In this document: positions 35,144-48,300 of the stretch, piece by piece
Position numbering within the stretch: the first letter of the stretch is position 1
Layout of the letters: each line of letters begins with the position of its first letter
Origin: Aphrocallistes beatrix
Lineage: Eukaryota; Porifera; Hexactinellida; Sceptrulophora; Aphrocallistidae
Direction of reading: 5' to 3'
Length of the DNA: 64,000 nt
Assembly: GCA_963281255.1 (NCBI GenBank)
Contig: OY725506.1
Coordinates: 911,001 to 975,000 of the forward strand
Notes under the pieces: model-generated
Databases searched by the model: none
The model's input: only the letters and a program-made list of their open reading frames with translations
Told to the model about the DNA's origin: nothing
Translations under genes and position numbers: made by a program

Positions 35144-38100
35144 TTAGGAATATATATTCTTTAAATCGCCAAAACTCTTGTTGGTTTTATCCAATTCATC
35201 CAAGGCTGCTTTGTGCAAGTCTTCCCAAGTGACCATCCGTTCAGACACAGGACGAAGAGCTGCCTTCGCTGCCGCACGGAAGATACAATTCTTTATGGAG
35301 CCGCCGGTCATATCAAGGTTGCTCAGTGAATCGTAGTCGATCTTACCTTTCAAAGGTGTTTCTTTCGGGATGAGCAGCTCCCAGAGCTTCGCGCGTGCTG
35401 CTTGCTGGGGGGTGTCGAAGTGCAGCATGTATCTGAAGCGTCGGTAGAATGCTTTATCCAGATTCTCGATTACATTGGTTGTCATGATGACGATACCCGG
35501 AAACTTATCAATATGGTAGAGCAGCACCCCTACGTCCACATTCGCATACCTGTCCGTAGACGTACCAACGGAGGTACGAGTCCCGAAGAGCCCATCGCAA
35601 TCGTCGAAGAGTAGAATTGCGTCGATATTCTTCGATTCTTCGAAGAGCGCATCAATGTTCTTGGTACTCTCTCCCACCCATTTACTCAACAGCTCCCCGC
35701 AGTTCACTACCTTCAGGGGCTTGCCGACTTCGTATCCGATAGCTTCTGCAGCGTGGGACTTGCCAGTGCCGGGCTTACCATGCATTAGCACAGCCAAACC
35801 TTTAGACGCTGTCTTCCCGAATCCCCACTGCCCGAACAGCACCGCTCTTGCTTTCTCGAATTGTATTATCTCTCTCAGTGACGCCATTATCTCTTCTGAA
35901 ATTATCACCTAAGAAAGAGGGAATTGGAAATGTTCGTAGCTAAATGAACTCTCCGCATATTCAACATTCCGCAACATTCACCTCATCCAATGCTACAGAA
36001 GGAATAACTCTTCTGTCGAAATCTTTCATTCTGAGTCTGCCTCTGAGTTGGAGGTTGGCCCCCTTCAGAAGGTCGTCTTGACACACCAGAGGAACGTCTC
36101 CATCTCGAGACACTGCGATGGACAGGGCAGACAGGATGGAGTTCTTGATGAAACCGCCAGTCAGCTCGAATCTACGTCATAAATTACTATAATAAACCTC
36201 TAGCAGAGCGAATAGTGCATATTTACGAAGGAAAACCACTAATAATCCAAGTACATTATGAATGGTTGGTACAAATGCATTCACTCTGTTGAAACTAGAA
36301 TTCTGGATCGTATACGTATGTATAATAGGTGTGTGGATGCGTTAGATGATTCCATACCTGAGTGCTAGCTCAGTGAGGTCCACGTCCTCAGATAGCTTCA
36401 TGGAGGAAGGGATGTGAGAAGCCCATATTTCCTTCCTGAGGATGTGGTCCGGTTTAGGGAACTCAATTGCAATCGTGATTCTACGATGCATTGCTTCGTC
36501 TAAGTCATAAGGTCTGTTGGTCGCCATAATGATCAGTCCATCATGTCTCTCTACATGTGAACAGTATATAAACAAAATAGACACAAAAAAGTCATGACTT
36601 GTTCTCTGTTACATGGTATTACAGCACATAACGAGAGCTAACCTATCTCGGTTAGAAGAAGGTTAATGTTGTGACCTCCTCTATCCCTAGACTCGAAGAT
36701 GCCTTCACACTCATCAAAGAATAAAATCGCGTCATTGATTTTTGCTTCTCTGAAAATGAATTTGAAGTTTTCTCCAGCTGACATAGACCCAAGAGAAGGA
36801 AAGTTGATTAGAAGAATCTGAAAGATTCATAATTAAACAGCGTTAAGAACATCAAACTGGATATTCTGAGTTCTAACCCTACCTTCCGCTTAAGTTTGTT
36901 CGCCATTGCATTGGCCATCATAGTCTTGCCTGTGCCAGGAGGTCCGTGGAACAGCATCACAAGCCCTGCGCCATACGTTATGACGTCATCCAAGCCCAGT
37001 TTCTTCCTACAGCGGCGATACGTGTCGAAGTTACTCACAGTACTCACGATCAGCTCCTTCTGCTCCCCACTCAGCACCACCTGGCCGAACTTGGTCTTCG
37101 GGAAGTAGAGATGGGAGCCTTCTACAACCTGTTGGAGAGGTGTCAATAAGTTTGTTTATATAAGTTATAAGACCAATAATCGACGGTCTCCAGAAGATCA
37201 ACAGTATTTGCTTCTTTTCCAGAATATCTTATATATTAAAATGCTAGGATTTGTGTGTGTGTTCGTCCGAATTGATTGAAGAATTGGGAAGTCAGAGGTG
37301 TGAAAATTGGCATGTAGGTGTCAAATGATATGACTACGATTAAGTTCTAAGATCTAAGCGGAATTTTCACACCTCTGCAAAAAAAATGGAAAACAATTTT
37401 TCACACCTTTTCTATACAAAATAAATGACTAACTATCACAATATAAACCATTGTACGACACTACAATAGATCGTCATTGTTATTAATACTTGCAAGCAAG
37501 CGAAGCGCGCTTGTTTATTTATTAACTGTCGAGTGATTTTAAAATGATATTTACGATACGAGTAAAACTATGAATTTGCTTTGCTATAAATTTCCTGTTT
37601 GTTAATATTAATCGAATATAAAGGAAGCACTGACCTCAGAGAACTCTGTGTCCAGTCCAACAGAGAAGTCCAGCATTCTCCTGTCCACCTCCACCTTAGC
37701 AGAGGAGGGGTCTCCTGTCAGACCGACGTCATGTACCACTATCATCCCCTCTCTCACCAGCTTAGCATTCTTGTAGAAGTAAGTGCGGTGCTTGATCTGC
37801 TCTGTCAGGCTAATGCAGTGCAATATCAATAGAATACAGGTAATACCACAAAACAAGTTTGTGTAGAATTTAGTTAAATAAGAGACGAATCGTTAGTCGA
37901 ATGAATTTGAAAATAAAACATTGGTCGTGATTGGATTGAGATGGCATTCAAATGAATGGAGAAGAATAATGATTTAAACCAAACCTTGAGCAGAATAGCC
38001 TCAGCAGTTCTCCGACAGAGAAGTTGGTGGCTGTGTTGTATGGGTTCACGTCTCCGTAATTGTTGATCTTGTTGGGCTGGATGATACTCCCGATCAGCGT

Positions 38101-41100
38101 GAGGAGGAGGTTCTTCTCGAAGTCACACAGACTCCTGTTAGCGACCAAACGCTCCAGTCGAGGGACCCAGTCACTGACCTGTTTCGTCAGCTCGAGTCGC
38201 TTCTCACATTTTCGCGCTTGTACCTAAATAATAAGTTTGAACCATAGGCGTAACTCCAGGGGTGGCAGGGGTAGCGTGCCACCCCAGACCTACATGTTGA
38301 CTTGAGTGGTATGCCACATTAGTTTGATATATATTGTCAAATCTCGTCACCCCAGCTAACCATGAAAAAAATCAAAATAGTTACGCCTATGGCTTTGAAC
38401 CTTACCACAGAGAATTTGCTTCTGCCACTGAATACTGACCTTAGTTTTATATTCTGATTCCCGCTTCTGTCTGAGTGTGCGCACGTCTTTGAAGTTTTCA
38501 TCAAAGTGCGCTTCCTGCTCGATTCTCTTTTCAAGATTCTTCACTTTCAGGATCAAGCTGATCAGCTGGAAGTTGTCGTCTAGATACTCGAGGTCCGTTT
38601 TGTAGGGAGTTAGTTTATCTAATCAAGGTTTAGTATAAATAGCACTATAGACTGATCCCCAATGATTACAAAGGAGTAAAAGGCAACGCTAAAAAAGATG
38701 TATTTAATTATGAGAGTTTTCACTTTAGCGCTTGCGAAGTTTTTCCCATTTAATTGCGAAACGCGGTCCATCCATTATTACAAGGAGGAGTGAGGTATGG
38801 AAAACTTTTTATAAAGTAGTACCAACCAGAATCAATAGCAACATCCTCTTTAGTCTCAGTAGTTTCTTCCTCCCCTTCTGACGCATCCTCCTTCCCTTCC
38901 TTGTCGTCTGTCTCCTTCTTCTTCTTGTGCTCCTCCAGCAGCCGTTCCCTCTTCAACAGCGTCGCTAGGTCTGTGTCATCGTCGTCCAACTCCAACAGTT
39001 CCGGCGGGAGGATGGGAAGGACCGCTGGTTCTGCTCCCTAGCAACCAACACGAATTCAAGGCATGTAATGAAGTAATGGAGATAAGTACAAACATCGGAA
39101 AATACTGGAACTCACAGGAGATACAGCTTCAATCTTCTCACCGCCAGAATCAGAGAGAATAGTCGCATTCTCGTGGAGATCTGTGCCCGAATTAACTTGA
39201 AGTTTGGCGGGTTCTTTTGTTCCGATGAGAGATGGCGCCTTCCCCTTGCTGAGAGCGCACAAGTTCTTGTACTGCTCGTTGCCCTCCTCCTCTGCTATCA
39301 CCTCGGCCAGCGCCGTCTGCTCCAACTTCATGAACTCGGAGGTCTTCAAGTGCGCTCCAATCAGACCTTAAACAATAAGAATTATAACTATAAGAATGCC
39401 ATGTATGTCTCCATCATTGATCCAATGCTTTCTCAGCAAACACAATGGTTTGATTTAATTCATAAGACACCGGAATATGTCAACGATTCAAGAGTATTTC
39501 GCGGAATATGAATATCATCCTAGCTAAATCAATATGAATTTGTTCTATTACATTCTTAAAGGTCCTGATCGAGTAGATAATTTTAATTTTGCTCTCCTGG
39601 TTTAGTGATGAGCAAACAAATATCAAGCAAAATGCAGCCAACCTTTGAGGATAACCTCCTCAATGGTGAGGATGCAGTTGAGTGTGTAGTTGACCTGCAC
39701 CTCAGGGAAGATGCCCTGCTGGATGAGGGGTCTGTCCTGGTCCAGGAAGTAGAGGAACTCCGTCGTGCTCATGTCGCAACTCCGGCACAGGTTGGACTGG
39801 TACGGCATGACATACTCCGCCGAGCTGCGACCGCCCAACGCCCAGCTATTATAAAAAGGATGTAAGAACGATGGATTGACTCCTTTCATCAGCAATCGGA
39901 TTCTTAGCTTGGACAGATCGGAATGGTGTTTCCCGTGTGTGTACCGGTATTTGCCTCTCCGGCCGTGGGAACCCGGTCCCTTCCTTGGCAGTCTACAGTG
40001 AGACAGGGGCTATTGAATTCAGGACATGGTCTGCTGCGTGGGAGGTCTGAGTAGTCTAGCTAATATATATGATTAGCCCCTACTCACTGAGACACGTGCC
40101 TTCCAATGATTCAACTGTTCTACTATACTGAACATTCCATTACAGTTTTTTGGTATCTAGGGGGCCTTTTTTATATACTCTACTATCAGTGTCTAGATTT
40201 CTGCTATAACACCTGAAATTCATTAAAATGGCGCTTAGATCTTGATAATATGAACTAAATTCGTACGTACGGATTCCTAAGAGAACTGGCAAGGAATATA
40301 CCTCACTCCTCTGGGATATTATAGGAGTATAATAGGACGGAGACAGAGAATAATAAGATTTTGAAAAGAGACATTTAGACTGCTCTCTAGATTCTCTGAA
40401 TAATATGGTCTAGACTCTAGAGATATCTCCTTGTGACAAAGCCGTTGGAAATTCATAAAAAGTAGTTTTCCCCAAATAAGAAGTCTCTTCCACAACACTA
40501 TAATGACTATTTAAGAGTTCCTAGGTCAACCTACTTGTCTTTAAATCCGGCATGACAGACCAGAGCACAGACGGTGTAAATCAAGGCGAGAGTCTCCTTC
40601 TCAACCAGATTGAACTTGAGAGAGAGTTTAATGATTCGAGGGAGAGCTTTCTCTCCCAGCACCTCTCTAGTCCGAGTCTCTTTCGACCTCAGGATTTGGA
40701 GTATCTTCTGACAGACCTTCCTGAATCCTATCACCATATTCTCGTACTGGTTGAAGTCTATCCCTGCTAGCACTTTGGTAGGGGGCTTAGCCAGCTTTGC
40801 ACGGGTGGAAGACTATTGGGAGAAAATTATCATCATGATACGATGGAATTATTCATATTTTCACACCTCGGGGTGATATATGTAAATGCAATCCTTGATT
40901 CCAAAAAGAATACGAATTATAATTCGCTTTGGATTTGGATTTTGTTTAGGAAACTTTTTAGTAATTTAGTGGTGTAACAAATGCACTTACATTTGTATAC
41001 TGAATAAATATCAGATAAATATCAGACAAACATCTGAAAGTTAGATAATAGCAAAAAGCAGGTACGGCGAGTGCCGTACCTGCTTTTCAGAGTGGTCTGG

Positions 41101-41645
41101 TGTCGCCGTACCATTTTTAAGAAAGGCTCAGCTTTGTTGTATCATTACTAATCTGTTCTAAATGAAAAAAATTAATCGTAACTTAATGCATCTATGCTAA
41201 ATAGACGAAGATTAAGTAAATTCCCATTGTACCACTTTTTACTATACAATAAACCAGTTTTAAATACTTGGTACATAGCCAGACCAGTTTTGAATTTCTA
41301 CTTGGAGATTTGTACCAAATATTCCGCCGTACCACTTTTTGAGTGGTGTGCCACTTCTGAAAAGCGCGTATTTGTGTGTATTCAGCAACGCCTTACCTCT
41401 AAAGCATCTAAGTAATACTTGAAGTAGAAGTAGGTGCCGTAGTACTTGATGAACTTCTCGTTGAGACCCTCCTCCTGGAAGGGGGAGTCAGGGTCCAGTC
41501 TCAACACTTGCAAGTGCAGGAAAGAAATGAATCTGTACACTTGTTCATGCTGAGACTTAATTTGCTCTATGAACTGCTCAAAAGGGAGTTTCAGAGTTTC
41601 CTGTAACTCGGAATCAATGCTAGGTGTACCATCCTCTGCAGCCAT
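35144..41645 (-). CDS. Tandem AAA+ ATPase
   Basis: Thirteen exons on - give one frame of 1117 residues: 41645-41397, 40812-40535, 39845-39643, 39366-39116, 39037-38827, 38618-38440, 38223-37985, 37809-37635, 37128-36883, 36817-36643, 36550-36358, 36171-35982, 35908-35144. Start MAAEDGTP. The N-terminal 600 residues are helical with an acidic/Lys-rich linker and I cannot name a domain. The first AAA+ module has Walker A GPPGTGKT, Walker B AILFFDECEG and sensor MATNRP with Arg-Arg finger-like HRR. The second has Walker A GKPGTGKS, Walker B AILLFDDCDG (Asp in place of catalytic Glu), DRYANVDVGVLL and MTTN...YRRF. Module two resembles a widespread prokaryote/protist AAA ATPase group more than CDC48 or NSF. 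Substrate unknown; a protein-remodelling role is the general expectation. Its first exons are duplicated at 53.8-54.7 kb. Confidence 0.9.
37228..37512. mobile_element. Interspersed non-coding element in AAA+ intron
   Basis: Starts TCTTATATATTAAAATGCTA and ends AAGCGAAGCGCGCTTG. The interior (GAATTGATTGAAGAA, GGAATTTTCACACCTC) recurs at 48845-48990. The TC start and 3' hairpin are Helitron-like, but the class is unsure. Confidence 0.65.
38242..38392. mobile_element. MITE with CATAGGCGTAAC ends in AAA+ intron
   Basis: About 150 bp with inverted ends CCATAGGCGTAACT and AGTTACGCCTATGG. A second copy in opposite orientation lies at 51352-51508. Confidence 0.85.
41052..41086. repeat. Perfect short palindrome AAAAGCAGGTACGG ... 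CCGTACCTGCTTTT
   Basis: 14-bp arms around a 6-bp loop in the first AAA+ intron. It is absent from the duplicated copy of this intron near 54118. Confidence 0.9.
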
Positions 41646-42081
41646 AGATTCTAATGATAGGCTGGAATACAAGATTCAATTCAAAATTGTTGGTTTACGA
41701 CTCAAAAATATCAATGCTAAACTTAAAAGTGCGAAAATATGTATATAATGGAACATATTTAATCATTCATGAAATGTTTACGTTATCATTGTACGAGAAT
41801 CGATCCGACAAGGTAAAATAACCAAAGTTAGTCGTTGAGATATCAGCGATACCTTTAACAGCAACTTCGTAATAAAATATTTAAAATATTAAGTACGACG
41901 CCGATTGCTATTGTGGGACAAAGTCACCTCTTAGGGCCAAAGTCGCCCCAGTTTACGGTACCTAGGTAACCCATGCAAGCGAGTTAAATGGGAGCAAGTT
42001 GCAATCAGATTTCGATACACTACCATGAACGATCCAAAATACAATTACATCAAAATACACAGCGAAACAGTAAATGGAATA

Positions 42082-42396
42082 TTAATAATGCTTTTGTTCT
42101 TCAAACACACACCCTTTGAAATGAGAAAGCCGGATGTCAACTTCACCCTCTTCCAGAGGGTCTTGCAAATATATCAAGGAGTAGCAGTTAGCGGAGATGC
42201 ACAGATACTGACAAGCTAACATTTCGTGGTGGAATTCAGAGTGTTGACATTGAGGAGAACAGCTGCTCACTTTCGCTCGGAATTTTTTTTCAAGGCTCTT
42301 AGAACGTCTGTATTTATACTGAGGGTAGTCCAAGCAAAGAGCGGAGAGGATGAATAGGACGGAGAGAAGTAGGCATAACTGCACACGAAAAAACAT
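42082..42396 (-). CDS. Small secreted cysteine-containing protein (copy 1)
   Basis: An open frame of 104 residues. Residues 1-22 are a clear signal peptide (MFFRVQLCLLLSVLFILSAL), then a basic RRSKSLEKKFRAK stretch. The mature part has Cys residues in SSCSPQCQHSEF, ACQYLCIS, NCYSLIY and FKGC, and the acidic DPLEEGEVDIRL. It is probably an extracellular or ER-lumen protein held by disulfides. The LEEGE-D-R plus FKGC pattern looks like a conserved metazoan family that I cannot name with certainty. The gene lies just upstream of the AAA+ gene on the same strand, and both were duplicated together to 53.8-55.7 kb. Confidence 0.75.
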   Translation of the reverse strand: MFFRVQLCLLLSVLFILSALCLDYPQYKYRRSKSLEKKFRAKVSSCSPQCQHSEFHHEMLACQYLCISANCYSLIYLQDPLEEGEVDIRLSHFKGCVFEEQKHY

Positions 42397-45336
42397 GTTG
42401 CAATAGACTAGATGCGAGAGAAATTATCATTGTAATAAAAGGTGCAATCAGGGGGTGGGAAAGATTCAATGGAGGGGCACGGCCACTTCCCGCCCCTTTG
42501 AATTAGGTGAATAAATCTGACAATTAAAGTCCACCTAGTGCCACTTTACTAAGGGAGAACGATTAGAGGGACACCTCACACTCACTAAATGAGTCTATGC
42601 TCTTGAAGGCAGCCACCATGTCTAGTAAGCAGAGACAATGATTCGTCGATTAAAATGTGAAATTGCCTGGCACAAGTGGTTTAAGAATTTTCTAGAAAGT
42701 AATCTGGGTTGAATTATTATTGAAAGTATGCAGCTCTGATGTAATTAGTAGGAATTGCTTAGGGACTTTTCTCTCAGTTTAAAGTACAATGCATTCTACC
42801 ACAAGACAATAAGGTTAATCTTAAAGCTACCCAGCACAGAGCTCAGTGAATAGATAAATAGAGGAACTTTCTAGAATATCATCTTCAAACTCGCAACAAA
42901 TCAACAACAACAAAACAATAACAACACAACAACCAAAAACTCAAACAATTCAAACCTCAACTCAATAAAACGCAAATCAAATCGATTCGAAACGCAATTA
43001 AACAAACTTTCAAATTGACGAAAAACGAAACGATTTACACAGAAATAAGTTCCAAACCAGTGACAAGTGAGTCAATGTTTTTTAACTTTTAAATCTTATT
43101 ATTTGAATCTCATACATGACTCAGTCCCATCTTTCCACTCTTCTACTGAGCTAATTTGGAAGAGTGTCCAGTTTTTACATGAAATTTCTCCATTATGTCC
43201 TGCTTTTTTTATTCCATGCATATAATACCTTTCTATTGCGTCCCGCCTTGTCCCGCAAATCAACGCTGCATCCCGCTTTTATCTTGGCTCAAGTTGGTTT
43301 GTATTGAATCTTAAGATTCTTTATGCAAGCATTGAATTTCCGTAGATACCTTTCTACATCGAAACGAATGTATTTCTTTTAAAGTTTCAGAGAGATGAGA
43401 TTTTAATGCATAAAGAATTGTTGCCTCAAAATGTCTACAAAGTTTATTTTGTTAATCAACATCAATTTGACGAAACTTTGAACACTTAAACGTTCGCTTA
43501 CGAGATAATAAAATGCACATTTATTGCTTTAAGATTATAATTTTCATTTGATTTGGAGTTTGGGCACAAAAAATTTAAAATAATAATTAAAGTGAAAAGC
43601 GATCAGAACACAATATTCGCCGTAAAATTGCGTTCTGAATATAATTGTTTTTAAATATGGTTGAAAATTGCTCAAATTATGCTCAAAATATGCTCAAAAT
43701 ATGCTCAAATTATGCTCAAAATATGCTCAAAATGTCAGCCAACAAACTGATTGTGCAGCTCTATTGAGTGATTCGTACGCGTCGGACAATAATGCGAATA
43801 TTTTGATACAGTAAAACCTCCAAAAGTGAACACCTCTAACAAGTGAACACCTCCAAAATATGAACACTTTTTCTCAGTCCCAAATTTTCCCCATTCTGTT
43901 ACATATTAATTAACCTCCAACTTGTGAATACCTCTGAAAAGTGAAATGTGACCACCTAATCTGGTCCCAATTGACCAAATTGCATTGGATATCACCTCTA
44001 AAAAGTGAACATATTCGGTGGCTTCATTAGATAATAGGCTAGAGTTAATATTAAATGTAAATTCTGGATAGGAATTCATCATAAATAAGAAGCCCTCTTT
44101 CTGTTTAGGACTTCACACATTTATCTAAACATTGAAAGCATAACAAATTGCTCCTATACATTATATCTTTAGACAAATCTGGTCATTCATAACTTCATAC
44201 TATACATCGTCAGTTAAATTATTCATATCAAAATTGAGTGTTATGATAATATTACTTTACTAAATAGACTAACTTAAGATAAATCACGAAAAGTGAACAC
44301 CTCTCAAAAGTGAACATTTTTTCTGGTCCAAACGGTGTTCACTTTTTAGAGGTTTTACTGTATAATAAATCTGGAAATTTTATTTCAAAGCTTTCTAAAT
44401 GTGAAATTTGAAATCTACATAAGAACACCGAATAGCATAAGCCACTGAACCACGGGAGCTACGGGGCTTTATTTATGATAACTCTCACAAATAATCCTTT
44501 CAATAATTTTTATTTTCAACGGATTAATAATTATCCCGATTTAGCTTTGGGGTATTTTCTATTTATAGAATATACCCCAAAGCACATTTCCTAGTCCGAC
44601 TGGATTAACTGATGTTTTTAGTTTTCATTGGACTATAGACCTTACCTCACTAGTCTGAAGGAAAATGTATTAACTCTAAGCTCCTTAATTCTGATAGCTC
44701 ACTAGCTCGATATACCCGATTCCACTGTCTCCCTAAAAATTGCTTCCGCCACTACAGGTGCATATCATCAATTTCAATAACAAAAAGAGTACGTAAGAAA
44801 CTTAATTTTTATCTTTTATAAGTGAATTACATTTTTAACTAAACCAGCGATTACTAATTAAGAGAAATAAATTAGGGTTTATGACGATTTATCACAGCAT
44901 AGTCATCACGCAATTCATCACTGCGAGAAGTGTGTTGGAAGTATTAGTGTTAGCCGCCAATTATCCTACCCAAAATTAAATGTGCAAACTTATAGAAATG
45001 TGCCCCCCCCCCCATCAAACCTACAAGGTATACAATATACGAATCGAAAATTTCTATTTCCACTACCTGAATACTGATAACGGATCAGTATCAGGAAATG
45101 ACCTAAGTACGGATGTTACAGAGTGTGGAGTATCCAGATGATTCTATACCAAAACCTTTTTCAAAAATTTACATTGTGATGTTCTTAAAATTGTTTTCTT
45201 AGTGAAGCCAGTATGCTCATTTCGCAATTTATTACTGAAACGAATCGCATTCCATTGTTAAATTTTACAATTATTCATTAAGAAGTACGCTTGTTTAAAA
45301 AATAATTTAAAATTGTTATCATTACTCTAGATCAAA
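42397..45336. other. Intergenic with transposon and simple repeats
   Basis: No gene seen. Contents: CAA/AAC-rich sequence 42895-42950; an 11-bp tandem repeat (TATGCTCAAAA) 43662-43735; a pogo-type element 43809-44360; a palindrome TTTGGGGTAT...ATACCCCAAA at 44542-44583; a C-run near 45002. Confidence 0.6.
43809..44360. mobile_element. pogo/Tigger-type non-autonomous transposon
   Basis: 552 bp with inverted ends CAGTAAAACCTCCAAAAGTG and CACTTTTTAGAGGTTTTACTG-type sequence, flanked by TA. Internal copies of AAGTGAACACCTC. No open frame of note. Confidence 0.88.
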
Positions 45337-48300
45337 ATGTCTGACGAAAGAAGACACGAAATTAAAGTGGTCATAGAACTTGAGCCATTATTGACACCTC
45401 AAACCATCGTTAAACTTCAAAACGCAATCGGTTTACCTGCACGAATCGCACAAGAAACTAGAAACGATCCCATTAAGTTCCTCTATGCACTGAAAGAATG
45501 GGACCAATTCGATCCTTCCACGTTCGATTTAGCGTTACAAGGTGTCGGTGGGAGTATCCTTCACACAGCCAGGAAGCTAGAATGGCTGTCCGACCCGAGT
45601 CACAGGCAAAGAGTGCACAAAGAAGAACCGAAATCCATGAAAACACTTGTCCAGCTGTTAACACAGGGAATGACCTCACATGAATGGATGCTGCTAGCTC
45701 GTACTAGCTCCGATACAGGACCAAAGTCCATGTTAAAACAATGCATTGAGAACAGAGTCATCACCTCTAACATGGTGGATCTCTGCGAAGACCTCGAACT
45801 CGTGAAACGGAACGATTTAGCAAACAAAGTTCTTACTTTTGCATCCACGTTCCAAAATTTGAGTAGCAGGAAATTTCGCCAGCAAATCCTGGAAGAAATA
45901 GACCGTGATGACAAGGTAGAGCTAGTAGTGTGGCAGTTGAGCTTGAGAGAGTTCATCCGAACTCAGAATAAGGACGTGAGTGTTATCCTCGATCAAGATC
46001 CCGTCCCCATAGAATCCGTCTACATTCCCCTGACCGTGATCAAGGTGGAGAGTCCCGAGAAGAGAGTAGGGGCAGAGAGCGGCTGTGAAGAGATTGAATT
46101 CCTCCGAAATATCCACAGTAAGGTAGCCCAGGAATCGGTCGAGGTGGTGGACTTTGATTCAATAGTGACCAGTTTTGACTCCTCCCGTCATGAACTCTGG
46201 TGTCTGATTGGCAGTCCAGGAAGCGGCAAGAGTTTTCTCTGTAAGCATTTCGCGTACATGTACGGCACCAGCACACTGACTAACTTCCGGTACGTTATCT
46301 CCATCCCGTGCCGGAGTCCTGAATGGCACAAACTCGAGGATGCAAGACACGAAGCGGGGAACATCGTTGATGGCGACTTCATCGTGTGTTGGCTCTCACT
46401 GAGCATGTTTTCAGGTGCGAAGTGGAGCGAATCCCTCTCTGAGCAGCTGGTGAAATCGGACGGAGAGGGACTTCTGATTATCCTCGACGGAGCCGACGAG
46501 TTCATAAGGGATGTGCCATTCGACGAGACCCTATTGAACTGTTTGCTTAAGCGACGCATCCTCCCGCTAAGCACTGTCCTCGTAACCAGCCGACCTTACG
46601 CGTGGTCCGAACTTCAGGAGAAGTCCCAATTCCGTGTGGACGCACATTTCCAGGTTCTCGGTTTCTCTCCACAAAACCGAGACCTGTATTTCGAAAAGTT
46701 GAACGACGTTAACGAAATGTTGTATCGACATGAAGAAATCGAACAGCTTTCTTTGATCCCAGTGAATGCGAGCTTATTCACCGCTCTATTCAACGAGTCC
46801 GAGTCGATCCTGACTTTCACGCTTTCCCACATTTACACCCAGCTGATTGTGTACATGATTAGGCGCCAGTTATCCCGTATGGGCCTAAAGGAGCACAGCA
46901 AAGTCTGTGATTTATCCAAATTCCACCCAGGAATCCAGAAATGTATTCGTGCCATTGGGAAGGAAGCAAACAAGGGCATTTTTGATCGAGATCTCAGCTC
47001 CGATAAAAATATTCTATTAAAGATCGGAGACACGAAAGTGAACAGCGAGCGTCTCGGTCTGATACAGGCACACATGAAAGTGGGTCGTTACGGTCATCGT
47101 GTGAAGGTGTGGACTTTCCAACACCTCACAATACAAGAATTCATGGCCGCCTATTCAATTTGCGCCAACTCCTGGACGATCCAATGTTTAATTTTCCGCT
47201 ACATAACTTCCTCCGTCCAATACCTGTCCATGTACAAGATGGTGATTAGGTTTGTGAGTGGCATCTTGAGGCAGAACGCAGGTCGCTTGACGCCCATTCT
47301 CTGCAGACACACACTCCCTAAACCGATGTCATTCTCTGAGGTGCCGATGTATCATAAGCTGAGTTATAACACAGAACTAATTGACATTTCAGATTGGAAG
47401 GAATTTGCTCAATCATTCCTCCTATTATGCACCCTAATTAGCGAAATAAACTGTTCTGATTCCATTCCCAAACATTTCGCACATTTCAAAGAGAAGTTCC
47501 CTTCCCCTCTCTACCTATATTTCTGGTCCACTGTCTCTCCGAATGAATGGCATTGTTTCACACAGTCATTGGAATATGTTCATGACTTTCATGTTCTATT
47601 TATTCATTCCGGTTTTGTCAACGCTAGACAGTTCCATTCTCTCCTAACTCCACTTTCCTCGTGCCATCTCGATTATCTAGCACTAGAGTTTTTTGAGAAA
47701 GACTTCGACACCATCCTTTCCTACACTGAACCGCTCTCCTCTGCCACTCTACCTACTGACACCAGAATTAGCATTGACTTCACAGAGTGCGACCTGACAG
47801 CTTGTAACGATTCTCAGCTGCTGTTCCCTTCTAACAACCAATTCACTGGAAGTTTGTCGTTATATCAATCTCCAATGAACCATTCAATGCTACTGAACTT
47901 GACCAATCAATTCACGTCATTGCACAATTTGTTCTATCGTCCCGAGTCGAATGATTCTGATTGGTCAATCATTCATGAATTAATAACAGACAATCCGCTC
48001 AATGGACTGTACATTATAGACTTCAACGGTTTCCTCCCATTTACAGCTGACCTATCAGCGCTCTCCTCGCTGAAAGAGTTTCATTGGTATACGAATCAAG
48101 ATAGCTACGAAGCATTGCAATACTTGCTTAGACTCAGTTCCATCACATACCTCTATCTAGTCTCTCTTTCCTCCCAATCTCCTAATCCATCCTACCGAGA
48201 CTCTATGACACGAATAATCTCTGAGAATTCCACTTCACTGAGAGAGATCAACTTATCTTATTTAAACAGAATTGGGTTCGACAGCTGGAGTAGTTGCTTA

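Noticed and set aside
43662..43735. Tandem 11-bp TATGCTCAAAA repeats as a CRISPR-like array
   Set aside because: No unique spacers between units and the DNA is eukaryotic; a plain minisatellite.
44542..44583. Palindrome ending in T-rich sequence as a transcription terminator
   Set aside because: It is far from any gene end, and hairpin terminators are not used by RNA polymerase II.
45473..47075. Several minus-strand open frames of 60-128 codons under the NLR gene
   Set aside because: They are shadows of the long plus-strand NLR frame, with no domain and no similarity.
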